Part shown: in pieces, positions 11,931 to 22,575 of the stretch
How positions within the stretch are numbered: the first letter of the stretch is position 1
How the letters are laid out: the number at the start of each line of letters is the position of its first letter
Origin: Hyperoodon ampullatus
Lineage: Eukaryota > Chordata > Mammalia > Artiodactyla > Ziphiidae
Direction: 5' to 3'
DNA: 64,000 nucleotides
Assembly (NCBI GenBank): GCA_949752795.1
Contig: OX457072.1
Location: 1,426,001-1,490,000, forward strand
Notes under the pieces: model-generated
Told to the model about the DNA's origin: nothing
Databases searched by the model: none
What the model saw: the letters and a program-made list of their open reading frames with translations, nothing else
Program-made: the position numbers and the translations under genes

Positions 11931-12904
11931 TATGAGAGGATTTTTTATTGGACTGCAGATGGTGAAAACATCTGTATCCCTGTATAGATTGATGATTTGT
12001 ACTGTGAGAAGCTGTGATGGGGAGGGGCTGCACACTCTCTCCTTTCTCTGGTTATAACTGGAATAGTCAAGGCACCTGGGATTTTGACTTTCTTCTTTAT
12101 GTAGAGCATGAAGAATTGACTTTTGTAGATTCTAAGAAATGTTATGAGGAAAATCTCTTTTTGGTAGGGATAAAATATTTGGTGGGGATAAACTCTATTA
12201 TAAATGGATAAAAATCTTAGATACAGCAAAATCCAAAGTTTCTCAAATTGTGGCCTAAGGCCTGCTAACTCAGAATCACCCAGAATGCATTTTAGTGATG
12301 GATGTGATGAACGGCCACCCTTCCCCACAGAAGGTCTCTGGTAGGGATGGAGGCGGCTGCATCTTCACTACAGATCCAGGTATTACCTGTGCCCACAAAA
12401 CCCTGAGAACTACAGAAGCTTGTATGAACCTCCATTAGAGTTAAACCTACTTGAAAAGCTGGCTCTGATAAATCCACATGATTCCAGAGTTGTTTTCCAT
12501 GGGAAGGACTATAAATTCCATCTAAAATCTTCCAATCTGATAATGCTCTTCCGACTGGCTTCCTTGATTCTGTCTATGTTGCCACCATTTCTCACCACCT
12601 GTATTTGAATCCTGTCATCTCTACCCCTTTTTTTGCCACTCCTGTCTCAAAACAGGTGCAGTCTACTTATCCTTTCCAGACTCTAGACTTGTCTTAATCT
12701 CTTCCGCTAATATCATGTATGTGGTCAATGACCCATTTTTTCAAGTCCTTCTTAGATGGGAACATTTAATTGGATACATTTATTTTTCCCATGGAGTTAA
12801 TGAAAATAAATGACATTTTATATAGGTACATTAGTGTCGGGACTCCAGAAACTACACAGGCCTGGAGAGTCAATCCTTAGCTGTGGTGCTGGTGAGCCAC
12901 ATGG
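11931..12904. other. Unannotated stretch with a possible MER5-like scrap
   Basis: At about 12236-12300, 'tttctcaaattgtggcct' followed by 'cagaatcacccagaatgc' resembles the terminal part of a MER5-type hAT DNA transposon, but it is too short for certainty. The rest is not recognised; frames of up to 127 codons have no family resemblance. Confidence 0.4.
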
Positions 12905-13050
12905 CTCCATGACCATCAGTAATCCTCATCAAGCACCTTCTGTGTGCTGGACACTACATCTGTGCTGGGTTACAAGAGGAATATAGCAGAGTTACTTTAA
13001 AGAAACTCCATTCTAACGAACAAAAGAGTAATGCAGAAATTCCCAGGAAA
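12905..13050 (+). mobile_element. L2-like ancient interspersed repeat fragment
   Basis: 'atcaagcaccttctgtgtgc' followed by 'tgctgggttacaagaggaat' and a decayed downstream part follows the common old pattern 'attgagcacctactatgtgccaggcac ... gggatacaa'. Strongly diverged. Confidence 0.5.
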
Positions 13051-13657
13051 TGGCAGGGTGCATCTTGAGGTAAAGAACACAAGTGGGGTCAGACCAGGCA
13101 CCAAGCACCATCACTTCCTTGTGTATCATGTTTAACAAGATTCAGAGTCTGTAGGGACTCACTAATGGGGAGTAAACCCAGTGACAGAGATCAAAACAAC
13201 CCCTGAGCTTGCTATGCAGATAGATTAGATAACGATGCTGATAACACTAATAGAAATTTGTGGAATGTGCTTGGGTTTCAGGTGGTAAAACACCCAATTA
13301 AGTCTTGAGTTGTGGTGGAGGAAGGCCCAGGACCAGCTTTCCCAGGGCAGCTAGGCAGGAGTCCAGTACTGCCATAGGAAGTCACGCCAACAGTCTTGAA
13401 GGGTGGGACAAAGCGATTGTCATCAAATTCTGGGAAGCCACAGGGACTAAAACAAGGCACATTATTAGACAAACCCATGAGAGCTGCAGGTCCACTCTGA
13501 CACTGATGGGTCTCCTCTACGGAGGCCTGCAACTTGGCCAGTGTCTCATATATCAAATTAAATTGGATGGAACTGGATTTAATTAGGTGGAATGGATTAC
13601 CTCTAGCCTTCTAGCCTTCCTGGACGTGTGAGAGGAGAGGTGTTTTTCACTACTTAC
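13051..13657. other. Unannotated stretch
   Basis: A 92-codon minus-strand frame (13278-13556) and a 93-codon plus-strand frame (13305-13586) overlap. Neither resembles a family I know, and they shadow each other. No repeat recognised. Confidence 0.35.
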
Positions 13658-13764
13658 TGTCTGTGTTTTTGGGAAGAGCTATGATGCCAGAGAATACATA
13701 GAGTTCAGAAACAGTGTCCATGCCAGCCATGTTCCCATGGGGCAGAGTCCGAAGTGCACCGTTC
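13658..13764 (-). other. Weak internal-exon candidate (minus strand)
   Basis: On the minus strand, a strong pyrimidine tract and acceptor ('ctccctctactgcaccag') lies just before base 13764, and a good donor ('aca|gtaagtag') follows base 13658. The 107 bp between them are open in one frame only, encoding 35 residues that include 'LPHGNMAGMDTVSELYVFSG'. I do not recognise the peptide. The plus strand is also open here (about 13648-13875), which weakens the case. No neighbouring exons were found, and strong splice-like pairs arise by chance in windows of this size. Confidence 0.15.
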
Positions 13765-15084
13765 CTGGTGCAGTAGAGGGAGATGGTGGAGGTGGAGGGT
13801 GGATCTTAACCTTTCAGTCATTCTCACACAACACACATGTTGATCTCCAGGTTAGGATTGTCTTAATGGTAGGTAAGTAGATAGTCAATGGGATCAGTGC
13901 AGAAAAACAAAGACATACAAAACAAAGAAAAAAACTCAATTACTTAATGTTTTCTGGAAATATATGGTAGGAGTATCTCAACAGCAGTCTAAGCGGCCAT
14001 TAATGGAAGAATCAATGTGGCTGAAGTAGATGAATAGTGAAGTGACAGTCTCTTGTCGGCTTGGGAAGAGTTAAACGTGTTTGCCCCCCATCAGGAAGGA
14101 GCCTGCGAGGATGGACAGGTGGATGATATGGGACAGGGACAGAGAATCTCAGAGGTGACAGTGGTGGTGTTAACAGCTAGGACTGAGATGAGCCAGCATC
14201 CCACGACTTAGACGTCATCGCTCCCTCCAGGAGTCTACTACGGTTAGATGCTCTGAGTTTGGGGAAGCATAGCTATGGATTCGAACAGGTAAGAGGGAAG
14301 GGAAGGAACAGTTTTTGAAATCCTCATCAAGAATAGCAGATGTATAAATTTCAAAAAGTCAAGCCACACTTAAGATGGCACTGTTTTGTTGATGATCATT
14401 TCCCAATACGGACACCTTAGGTTACTAGTGTGAGGCTCCGAGGGCAGAGAGCACAGCTCATTCTGTGTTGGTCACAAAACGCTATTCATGTGTGCAAACG
14501 TGGGTTTCAGAAAATTTGATTCCATCCATGGAATTTTAACAGGCTCTAGAGATCTCCCAAGTATTTTGACCACAGAACTTCTCTGGCAACTTCCTTTTTA
14601 GCATGATGAGCATCTCCCAGCCCTTCCCAGCATCTCCCAGGTCTTTCTCAAAAGATTCTGGGCCTCAGGGCAAAGGAAATGCAGTTTCACTCACGTCCCA
14701 TGTATTCAGTTAATCAGTCTTTCCTAAACTAAAAGAATGAGTGGCATGAAAAATAGCAATAGGATCCTTTTAACCATGAACTTCCATGAAACCCAAATAA
14801 TCACTGAGATTAACAGGGGACTCCAGTGGTGTCTAAGCCTGCTCTTTCCTAACCACCAGGACCAGCCTCGTTTGAAACCCCAGGCTCTCGGGCTCCAGGC
14901 CTCCTCCAGGCTCAACTAGGACACCTCTGAGTTATATTAAGTACTGGCATGTGTTTATATGGCTGGCCAGGGAATGGACTTTAATTCTGAGCTGGTTCTA
15001 TATTTAGGTTGTGTCTTTTGTCAGATTGGATATAGTTTATACAGTGGATATTCTCGTGTTTTACCCCATATGTTCTCCATGTGT
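13765..15084. other. Unannotated stretch
   Basis: Unique-looking sequence of mixed composition. There is a small duplication of 'agcatctcccag' near 14607-14640. Short open frames at 14724-14919 have no resemblance to known proteins. Confidence 0.45.
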
Positions 15085-15257
15085 GATGCCTGGACCAACT
15101 CCATCAGCACCACCTGGGGACTTGCTAGAAATTCAAATTTTGCCTCCACCCTAGAGCTACTGAATCAGAATCTCTGACAGTACAGCCCAGCGATCTGCCT
15201 TTTCATGAACTCTCCAGGTGATTTTGTTGTACGGTAAGTTTGAGAACTACTGTTCTA
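15085..15257 (-). mobile_element. MER5A-type hAT DNA transposon relic (minus strand)
   Basis: The order 'ccatcagcaccacctgggga', 'cttgctagaaattcaaatt', 'ctactgaatcagaatctct', 'ctccaggtgattttgttg' and 'gtttgagaactactg' matches the reverse complement of MER5A, a non-autonomous hAT-Charlie element. Terminal inverted repeats are only partly preserved. Confidence 0.85.
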
Positions 15258-16040
15258 CACAAACAGAATCCAGATCTAGGAAAATGAGTATGTAATACCA
15301 AAGCAAGACGGCATTAAACACTTCCTAAAGGAGACATGCAGAAGCCTGAATCCTGGATGTCTTTTAGGGACGCTTACTTTTAAACACACAGAAGTAACTT
15401 ACTCCTTTCAGTCATGCTTCACTACCCTCCACCTTGTTTTCCCTCCAGAAGCTGATACTGTGCTATGTTACTTTAGTAACCCAGCTGTCTTTGTTGAGTT
15501 GTAATCTCTTACACATTAGGTCTTTGTAATATTGTTTTACATCAACTGCTTTGAATGATATGGAAAACTGAGAAAAGACGTGTTTTGGATAAGAGTTTTT
15601 AAATATAAAAGTACATTCACTCTGGGGCTTTTCTGGTTACAAAGTAGAATATTACTTCAAATTAAAAAAAGGTTTGTTCATTAATTTCAGTCATCTATAT
15701 TAGGCTATTTTATCAGTAATCTTAATCCTAATTTATCCCAAAGTCTAATTACTAGACATCTTTTTCTGTACTTGCCTTACTGTACATTCAGCCATGTATG
15801 TCAAACTATTAATTAGTTTACAGTGATAAATTTGTCCTTCCAGAAATTAATGGAAGGTGAGATGTTTCATTCTACGAGATGATGTGATATCGAGTATAAG
15901 AAATGTATTTCCTTTTTATAATGATACTCTGAGACATAATAAATCAAAGAGAATAACTGTTAAATGAAAATATTTAAGAAAGGTCGGTGGGAAAAGAGAT
16001 GGCTGTGGTAACTTCTGCAGTCAGAAAAAGCAATGTTGGT
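15258..16040. other. AT-rich stretch, nothing recognised
   Basis: No gene or repeat family recognised; ends in a poly-T run that belongs to the next element. Confidence 0.45.
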
Positions 16041-16345
16041 ATTTTTTTTTTTTAACATCTTTATCGGAGTATTGCTTTACAATGGTGTGTTAGTTGCTGC
16101 TGTATAACAAAGTGAATCAGCTATACGTATACATATATCCCCATGTCCCCTTCCTCTTGCGTCTCCCTCCCACCCTCCCTATCCCACCCCTCTAGGTGGT
16201 CACAAAGCACCGAGCTGATCTCCCTGTGTGATGCAGCTGCTTCTCACTAGCTATCGATTTTACATTTGGTAGCATATATATGTCCATGCCACTCCCTCAC
16301 TTCGTCCCAGCTTGCCCTTCCCCCTCCCCATGTCCTCAAGGGTAT
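16041..16345 (-). mobile_element. L1 3'UTR, strongly 5'-truncated (minus strand)
   Basis: Poly-T at 16041-16052 is followed by 'aacatctttatcggagtatt', 'tgttagttgctgctgtataa' and 'gtggtcacaaagcaccgagc'. This is the reverse complement of the 3'UTR seen in the plus-strand L1 at 43560-43768. Similar T-rich 'ggtatttttttt' sequence on both sides is a likely target duplication. Confidence 0.92.
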
Positions 16346-17679
16346 TTTTTTTTAAAGCCTTTTGACACCAATTCATGATTTCAGATATTGAGGGAAATCC
16401 CATATTTTTATAAAAATTTTCTTTTTTGGAAAAATATGTGGAAATCTCATCATGCTAAAAACGTTAGAACCACTCTGAACGTATTCTTTCACTTCACTGT
16501 TGCTATAGGAAGTGACTTCCGCTGCCGCTTCCCCTCCCACTGTTCCATGTGGTGCAGAGATCACCCCACTGGCGGCAGTGAGGCACACAACGTCTTCACA
16601 TGGATAAGATGCTAGACCAGTGGTTAGGTAAATGAGCTTCATCCAGCCAGAAATCCTCCCAGAGCTCTGTATTTAGGTCTCTGGCCCAGATTTCCTCAAC
16701 CTTTTGGGCTGCTGTATATATAGAGTAGAATACAAATGAGTTTCAGAAGAACATAAATTATCTAAAGTTGTTCCCTACTGCAATAAAAAAAAAGGTCAAA
16801 TATTTATTTGTAAAGATTTTCTTTCATCACTGGTATGCTATTTTCCATCTATAAGAATTTTGCTTCTGATACAAAAATGGTATTGTATTGTTACCAAGTC
16901 CAGTTTTTAGACTATTTTTCAATCCATTTATATCATCAGTAATGATTTTGCTCTATTTGTAAGATTTTTTTAAAGATGTCTTTGGGCATGTACAGAGGGA
17001 AATGATTCTATATGTATGTTAGGCTTCTTGCTCTGGAAAATCTTGCTGTCTGAATTCTACCTTGTCTTGGACTACTTGGTATGTATCTAATGGACTTTTC
17101 CTGCTCTAATTGTAATAGGCTTGTCTGGCTAGCTAGTCAGTCAGGTTAAAGGGAGTTGATAACTCCCGTCCTTTGCAGGCTGTAGTGAGGGACACCACCA
17201 GGGTGGTGTCAGTGGAAAGTAAGTGTGAACTGGCATGAGTAAGGGCGGGACTACAGGTGGGTTGGTTGGTTTTCTCCCTGTGGTGTTTGGCTAGAGTACA
17301 GTTGGCAAGGTCTAAAGGTTTTCTGCCTTGTTAGGCTGCTCCTTGTGTGGTTCTGTGGCTAGAGAGAGCAAGTTTTTCTTGGAGATTTTTTTGGTCTATA
17401 CCCACAAGTAGTTCCAGGTGACCCATTCCTTTGGGACCAGGATTTCAGTTGTTCTCCAGTCTCCAGTAGTTCTACCTCCTTCACTCCAACTTGAAGTGTC
17501 TTCTCACGTTTATTTTTTATATAATGTCTAGAGTTTTCAATTGTGCCTTGCATTCAGGAAGCAGGAGTCGATATTTGATTAATCTTTTAATACTACATTT
17601 TTCATATTATTCATCTGCTAGAAAGCCCAGATACCAACCACTGGTTAAAGGATGTGGTCAGAATTTATTTGCCTGGTAT
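16346..17679. other. Unannotated stretch
   Basis: No recognised repeat or gene. Overlapping short frames on both strands at 16373-16642 and 17359-17736 have no family resemblance. Confidence 0.45.
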
Positions 17680-18225
17680 TTAAGCCCTAATTTGTTAGAG
17701 CAGCTTGCAGAACTAAGGAAACATTTTGCTTACTAGATTACTGGTTTATTATAAAAGGATGTAGCTCAGGGACAGCCAAAATGAAGAGATGCACAGACCA
17801 GGTATTGGGAAGGGGCAGGGAGGCTCCACACCCTCTCCAGGGGTGCCACTCTCCCAGCACTTCCATGTGTTTCCAACCCCAAATTTCTCTGACCCTCCCA
17901 TTTTGAGGTTTATGGAGGCTTCATTACAGACACACGGTTGCTTAAAGTCATTGGTCATTGGGGATTGAACACATCTTCAGCCCTTCTCCCCTCCCCAGAG
18001 GTCAGGGGTTGGGACTAAAAGTTCCCACCCTCTAGTCACTAGGTTGGCTCCATTGGCATCCAGCCCCCATCCTTAGGTGCTGTCAAAAGTCACCTCATAA
18101 ACATAACAAAAGATATCTTTATCACTCTCAACACTTAGGAAACTCCAAGGGTTTCAGGAGCTTTGTGTCAGAAATGGGGAAGAAGACCAAATATATATTT
18201 CTTATCATATCACACTCTTCCATCT
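17680..18225 (-). mobile_element. Ancient LTR (MaLR/ERVL-like, minus strand)
   Basis: 'gttagagcagcttgcagaac', 'ctggtttattataaaaggat', 'ggaggcttcattacagacac', 'ggttgggactaaaagttccc' and 'gaccaaatatatatttctta' occur in the order of a common old mammalian LTR-type repeat. On the minus strand the 'tttataataaacc' stretch would be the polyadenylation signal. No internal retroviral sequence is attached, so it is probably a solo LTR. The exact family is uncertain. Confidence 0.6.
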
Positions 18226-19840
18226 GCTTAAGTCACAGGTTTGTTTTAGACAACAAAATAAGATGTTTCCGATGAAATGTCTTTGCCAACTGTCTTGCAC
18301 ACTGCTAGGTAAAAGTAATTTATTTTTCTCAATACTCATAGTTGATATACACCCAATCTCCCTCACATTATTTGGAATAGAGAAGGCGCTCTATAATCTC
18401 TTGAATTGGTTTGTTAAGCGTCATAAAAGGGAAAGGGTGAACAGTAAGAGAGAAAAGCAAACTTTCAGCAATCACTCTTCTGATTATGGTGAAAGATAAG
18501 TAATTGCATTCTTTGGTGGTAGAAGTCGTAGCTCAAGGAAAAAGAGAGTGGCAAGGATGAAAGATTTCCTTCTGATGGTTAAAAAAGCATCATAATCTTA
18601 GCAATGAGGCACAAGTTTCCCTAAGGATCTGGATTTTGGAAGAAATTCGAGTGTTTTTCCTTCTCAGTCCAGGTAACTGCAGCAACTGGACCATCAAACT
18701 TGTTGCCAGAATGCTTAGAAAGCTTTAGAAGGAAGCATCAAAACAGGCAAAAGGAGTAATAAAACCCACACTCCCTTGTTCACTTCCTTAGAAGAATAAG
18801 AGATGAGGCAGTGTGGCTGCAGCTTTTCTTAGACTTGCTACCTAGTCTACTTAGAAAACAAATTAGGGTGTCTAAGCCCCTAGAAGTGCTGTTTTACTGT
18901 TTGAGAGATCAAGATACAAGGCTAATAGTGCCAGCATTTTTAAAGCAAGGGCAACTCTTCTGTTTGAAATTGCTATAGCAGGAAAAGCATGGGTTACTTC
19001 GATGGGGTAGACTTTGAGCAGAGGAATCTCAGCTCTCATGTGGGGTGAGCCTCCACCCTCAGCCTGGGGTTTTATGCCACCCTGGAGAGTCTAATATTTT
19101 AGAAATTAATGTTATCTTCTGAAAGTCACCTTTGTAAGCCTTAGATGACCAAGATGTAGACTGAGTTGGGGCTTCCTGGTGTAGAACCACCTCCACTCCA
19201 GGTCTGCCTTCTGGCTCTGTCATGTCCACACAGTTTCTACTAGAAGTAATTCTTTTTTTCCCCGTACTTTGCCGATTTGGGATTTCCTCCTGGCTGGCTC
19301 CTTTCTTAGCACTCAGCTCACCAAAGGTCTTACTGGGGCCTCTCTCAGGGAAAGGCTTGTTGTCCCCTCTAAGGAGCACTGGGCTTTCTGCAGAGTTTTA
19401 TCTTGGAAATTCAGCTGCTTGAACAGAGTTGATGTTCTTATTGAATAGATAAGGCAAATTGCTCTTTCTCTGTCCTCTTGCCAACCCAGGACCAGTTTTC
19501 CACCAACAGTCCTCCCCCGTGGCCTCCGTTTATTCTTTTCTCAAACTTCTCTTCGAGATGTCATCTCTTTTTTGAGATGAAGCCACTTACCTCTTCACTT
19601 TCCTGGTCTTTTCCTATTTTCAGGATGTGTAGGTTTGGACCCACATAGTCTAGCGGTGGCACATGCATAAAAATGTGAAAATTTCAGAAAGATACAAGTC
19701 AAGTATTTTGGGAGTTGTCAAAATTCTCACCTTCTTGGTATAAAAATGAAAACTGCATCACCAGGAAAAATCCTGGTATGTCCTCTTGTGTTGAGCTCAA
19801 TTAAACGTTGAGTCATTTGTCGGTTGGGGCTACAAAATTC
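18226..19840. other. Unannotated stretch
   Basis: No gene or repeat recognised. A 106-codon minus-strand frame (19059-19379) overlaps a 66-codon plus-strand one; neither looks like a known family. Confidence 0.45.
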
Positions 19841-20069
19841 AGGCAAAGGGTGCTTCCCTGGTGGCGCAGTGGTTGAGAGTCTGCCTGCCAATGCAGGGGA
19901 CACGGGTTCGTGCCCCGGTCTGGGAAGATCCCACGTGCCGCGGAGCAGCTAGGCCCGTGAGCCACGGCCGCTGAGCCTGCGCGTCCGGAGCCTGTGCTCT
20001 GCAATGGGAGAGACCACAACAGTGAGAGGCCCGCATACCGCAAAAAAAAAAAAAAAAAAAGGCACAGGA
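19841..20069 (+). mobile_element. CHR-2-type SINE with long A tail
   Basis: The body (about 19850-20059) begins 'tgcttccctggtggcgcag' and has B-box-like 'gggttcgtgcc', the short-form core 'ccgctgagcctgcgcgtcc', and an uninterrupted tail of about 18 A. The flanks 'aggcaaagg' and 'aggcacagg' form a near-perfect target duplication. Low divergence and the pure A tail suggest a fairly recent insertion. Confidence 0.94.
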
Positions 20070-20394
20070 AGAGGTAGGTAATAAAGAATTAACATCGCAA
20101 TATTTATAAAATTTGGTTTCTTTGTGCTTACCTTTCTCCTCACGACAAATCCATTCAGGATGGGATAATATGAATGAAAACGGTGTGAAATGTGTAGTGA
20201 TATGAATTAAAAATAATTACACTTGCTACATATGAAAGTGCAATAATATGAACTAAATGTGTCATCTTTCATAGGCATACTTTCACATAGGTAATCTCAG
20301 ACATTCAAAAAAGGCTGCAAGGTAGATAAACACCATTGTATTGATGGGAAAAGGAACGTTTTGCTTACTCTATGCAGTTTTGCACAGTCTTTTT
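20070..20394. other. Unannotated stretch, possible MIR scrap
   Basis: 'tctcagacattcaaaaaagg' followed by 'caccattgtattgatgggaa' (about 20290-20350) faintly resembles the MIR motif 'ccattttacagatgaggaaa'. Otherwise nothing recognised. Confidence 0.35.
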
Positions 20395-20760
20395 GGTTCA
20401 TTTACTGTGCCACGCTCAGTGTCACTCTTGACTCTGGGCACCTTCTTTCCTCAGCTTGAAAAGTCTCCTTCCCACCCTGACTCTCGTTGGGTTCATGCTT
20501 ACTCATTCAATAAACTCTGTTCTAGATTTCATTTTCTCCAGGGCTCCTCCATAGTCTTGGATGAGTTATACTCAGAATTATCTCACCTGTCACCACAGTG
20601 ATACCCCATCAGCATGTTTCCTCGTCCATCTTCCCCCTAGACTAGGAATTCCCTTTAAACAAGGGGAACATCTCATCATTAAGGAATCCCAGCTCCTAGA
20701 ACTGAGGCTAGCCCACCGTCACCAGGTGATGACACCCATAGGATGAATGAGTAGCATAGC
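20395..20760 (+). mobile_element. L2 LINE 3' fragment
   Basis: Pyrimidine-rich old sequence with 'ggcaccttctttcctcagct', 'tctccttcccaccctgac', 'agactaggaattccctttaa', 'ggggaacatctcatcatt' and a terminal 'ggatgaatgagtagc' follows the order of the L2 3' end ('agactgtgagctccttgagg ... gaatgaatga'). Heavily diverged; no coding capacity. Confidence 0.55.
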
Positions 20761-21336
20761 TGATTATTTATTAAGGGAATTTAACACAGTAAAAACCAAG
20801 CTCCTTTTCTTCAGTCATGGCAGACATTCTCTACAAGTTTAGCAGAACTTGTTTTCATTTCCTCAAATGTATTATATCATCTTATACTTTGCCTAAAATT
20901 GTGTTCTAACAATAGGTATTGTCCGCTAGCAGACAGACTCTTCTGGGACTACACACTTATGAAATATACAAGAAGTTATGTAAGAATAAAAGAGTTAAGA
21001 TTATATAACCTGGAGTTCGGAGAAGTGGATAGCTATGTAAATTTCAGTTATACAAGTTCATCTGTTTGCTGGTACTTACAGCTTCATTTAAACAGTCGAC
21101 ACGTAACTGTTTCCTAACCGGCTTTTCAGCATTAGGTGGTCCTGATTCCTCTTCTGATTAAGATTGTGTGTCGACTGGATTGCACAGCCAGCACGTTTAT
21201 TTTCTAAGTTTAAGAAGTCATCAGTGCTGTGTGTATTTCCACATGTTAACCAGATAGTTTTGTTAAACTACAGATAGTTTCAAAGTTACTATTTTAACAA
21301 AGCATATGTATAAGTTTTTGATAAGTAAATAATAAG
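20761..21336. other. AT-rich stretch, nothing recognised
   Basis: No gene or repeat recognised. The 72-codon frame at 20899-21117 has no resemblance to known families. Confidence 0.45.
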
Positions 21337-21480
21337 CCAGTGCTTCTCAAACTTTATTTCCCATGAATCATCCTGGGATTTTGTTAAATGGGGATTCACA
21401 TTCAGAAGGTCTGGGGTGAGGCCTGAGATCCTGCATTTTTTACCAGCTCTCTGGGATGGCCTGCCTGCCAGCCACTGGAC
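21337..21480 (+). mobile_element. MER5A-type hAT DNA transposon relic
   Basis: 'ccagtgcttctcaaacttta', 'catcctgggattttgttaaa', 'ttcagaaggtctggggtgag' and 'gcctgagatcctgcattttt' follow the MER5A order on the plus strand, starting with the typical 'cagtgcttctcaaact' terminus. Confidence 0.88.
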
Positions 21481-21999
21481 CAGGACCCTAAGATAGGAGT
21501 TCCTGTCTGTTTCCCTCAAGCTTCATAACACTCAAAATGGAATTAATAGTAAGTTTAGTAATGACAATACAAGAGATGAATAGTTAGAATATCAGTGCTT
21601 CTTATTGTTTCTGTTGTTGTGAATTAAATTTATTCTGTTGTTCCCAATACCCACTGTCTGTCTTAAAAGAGCCTCTGGAGCATGAGTTTTAAAGCCAAAT
21701 TTCCAGGATTTAACTTCTGGATCACCCTTTACTGGCTGGTTGTCCTTGAAAAAGTTCTGTAATTATTTTGTCATGTTACCAATGTTGGGCCACCTGCTAA
21801 ACCTAAGATCCCTTATCTGGGAGTTGTTTTGATGAGAATGGGTAAATCCACATGAAATGACAGTAAGCATGGGACATAGTCATTGTGATAGTAATAATCT
21901 CCCTTTAGAACTGGTAAAACAATGATCAGATTTAGGGATGAAAAGGATTCTGTGGTCGCCCACCTCAGACCTTCCTCTGACATTTGAACCCCTCTGATC
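21481..21999. other. Unannotated stretch
   Basis: No repeat or gene recognised. Confidence 0.45.
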
Positions 22000-22575
22000 T
22001 ATGGCACCCATCCCAACCTGACTAGCATCTGAGAGCCTGCTGCGCTTGTCTTTACTGTGACCCGGGACACGGGAGCTTCCCCTTCGTGTCCTGAACCCCC
22101 ACCTCTGCCTCACTCCCTCCTGCGGATTCAGACAGAAGCAGCCCCTCATCTTCCCATGTGCTGGACCTTCGGCGTTTGACAGTTCCCACCAGCTGGCCCC
22201 TTGCTTCCTCCTCTCCAGGTTGAGAACACAGACCCTCCTTTCCACCCCGTCCTCCTGCGTTTATCTGTAGTCTCTGCGCACCCCACAAATAGACCATCCA
22301 GGGTGAGTGCCTCACCTCTGGGCTGGAGGAGCCCAGGCGTGTGCTGTTCAGTGAGCCCTTCTAAGTCTCCTGTTCTGGCCCAGTAGTTGTCTCTGTGCAG
22401 CCCAGACTCACATGAGCCCTTACGGCCACAGCACGGTGAGGACACAGTGAGCGTGGCAGCCTGCCATCTCCCACTGACCATTCTCCCATGTGGGACCCTG
22501 TCCCTCCTCCTCCCAGGCCTCCTGGGCTTTAGGGTTTCGGGGCCCCAGGGACCCACTTACCATTATCCCTGTTAA
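22000..22575. other. GC-rich block of unknown origin
   Basis: A pyrimidine-rich, relatively GC-rich block in an AT-rich setting. It carries long overlapping frames: 136 codons (22146-22556, minus) and 121 codons (21880-22245, minus), with shorter plus-strand frames. None shows a domain I recognise, and overlapping openness on both strands is expected from GC-rich DNA. It could be an old LTR, a decayed pseudogene or unique sequence. Confidence 0.4.
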
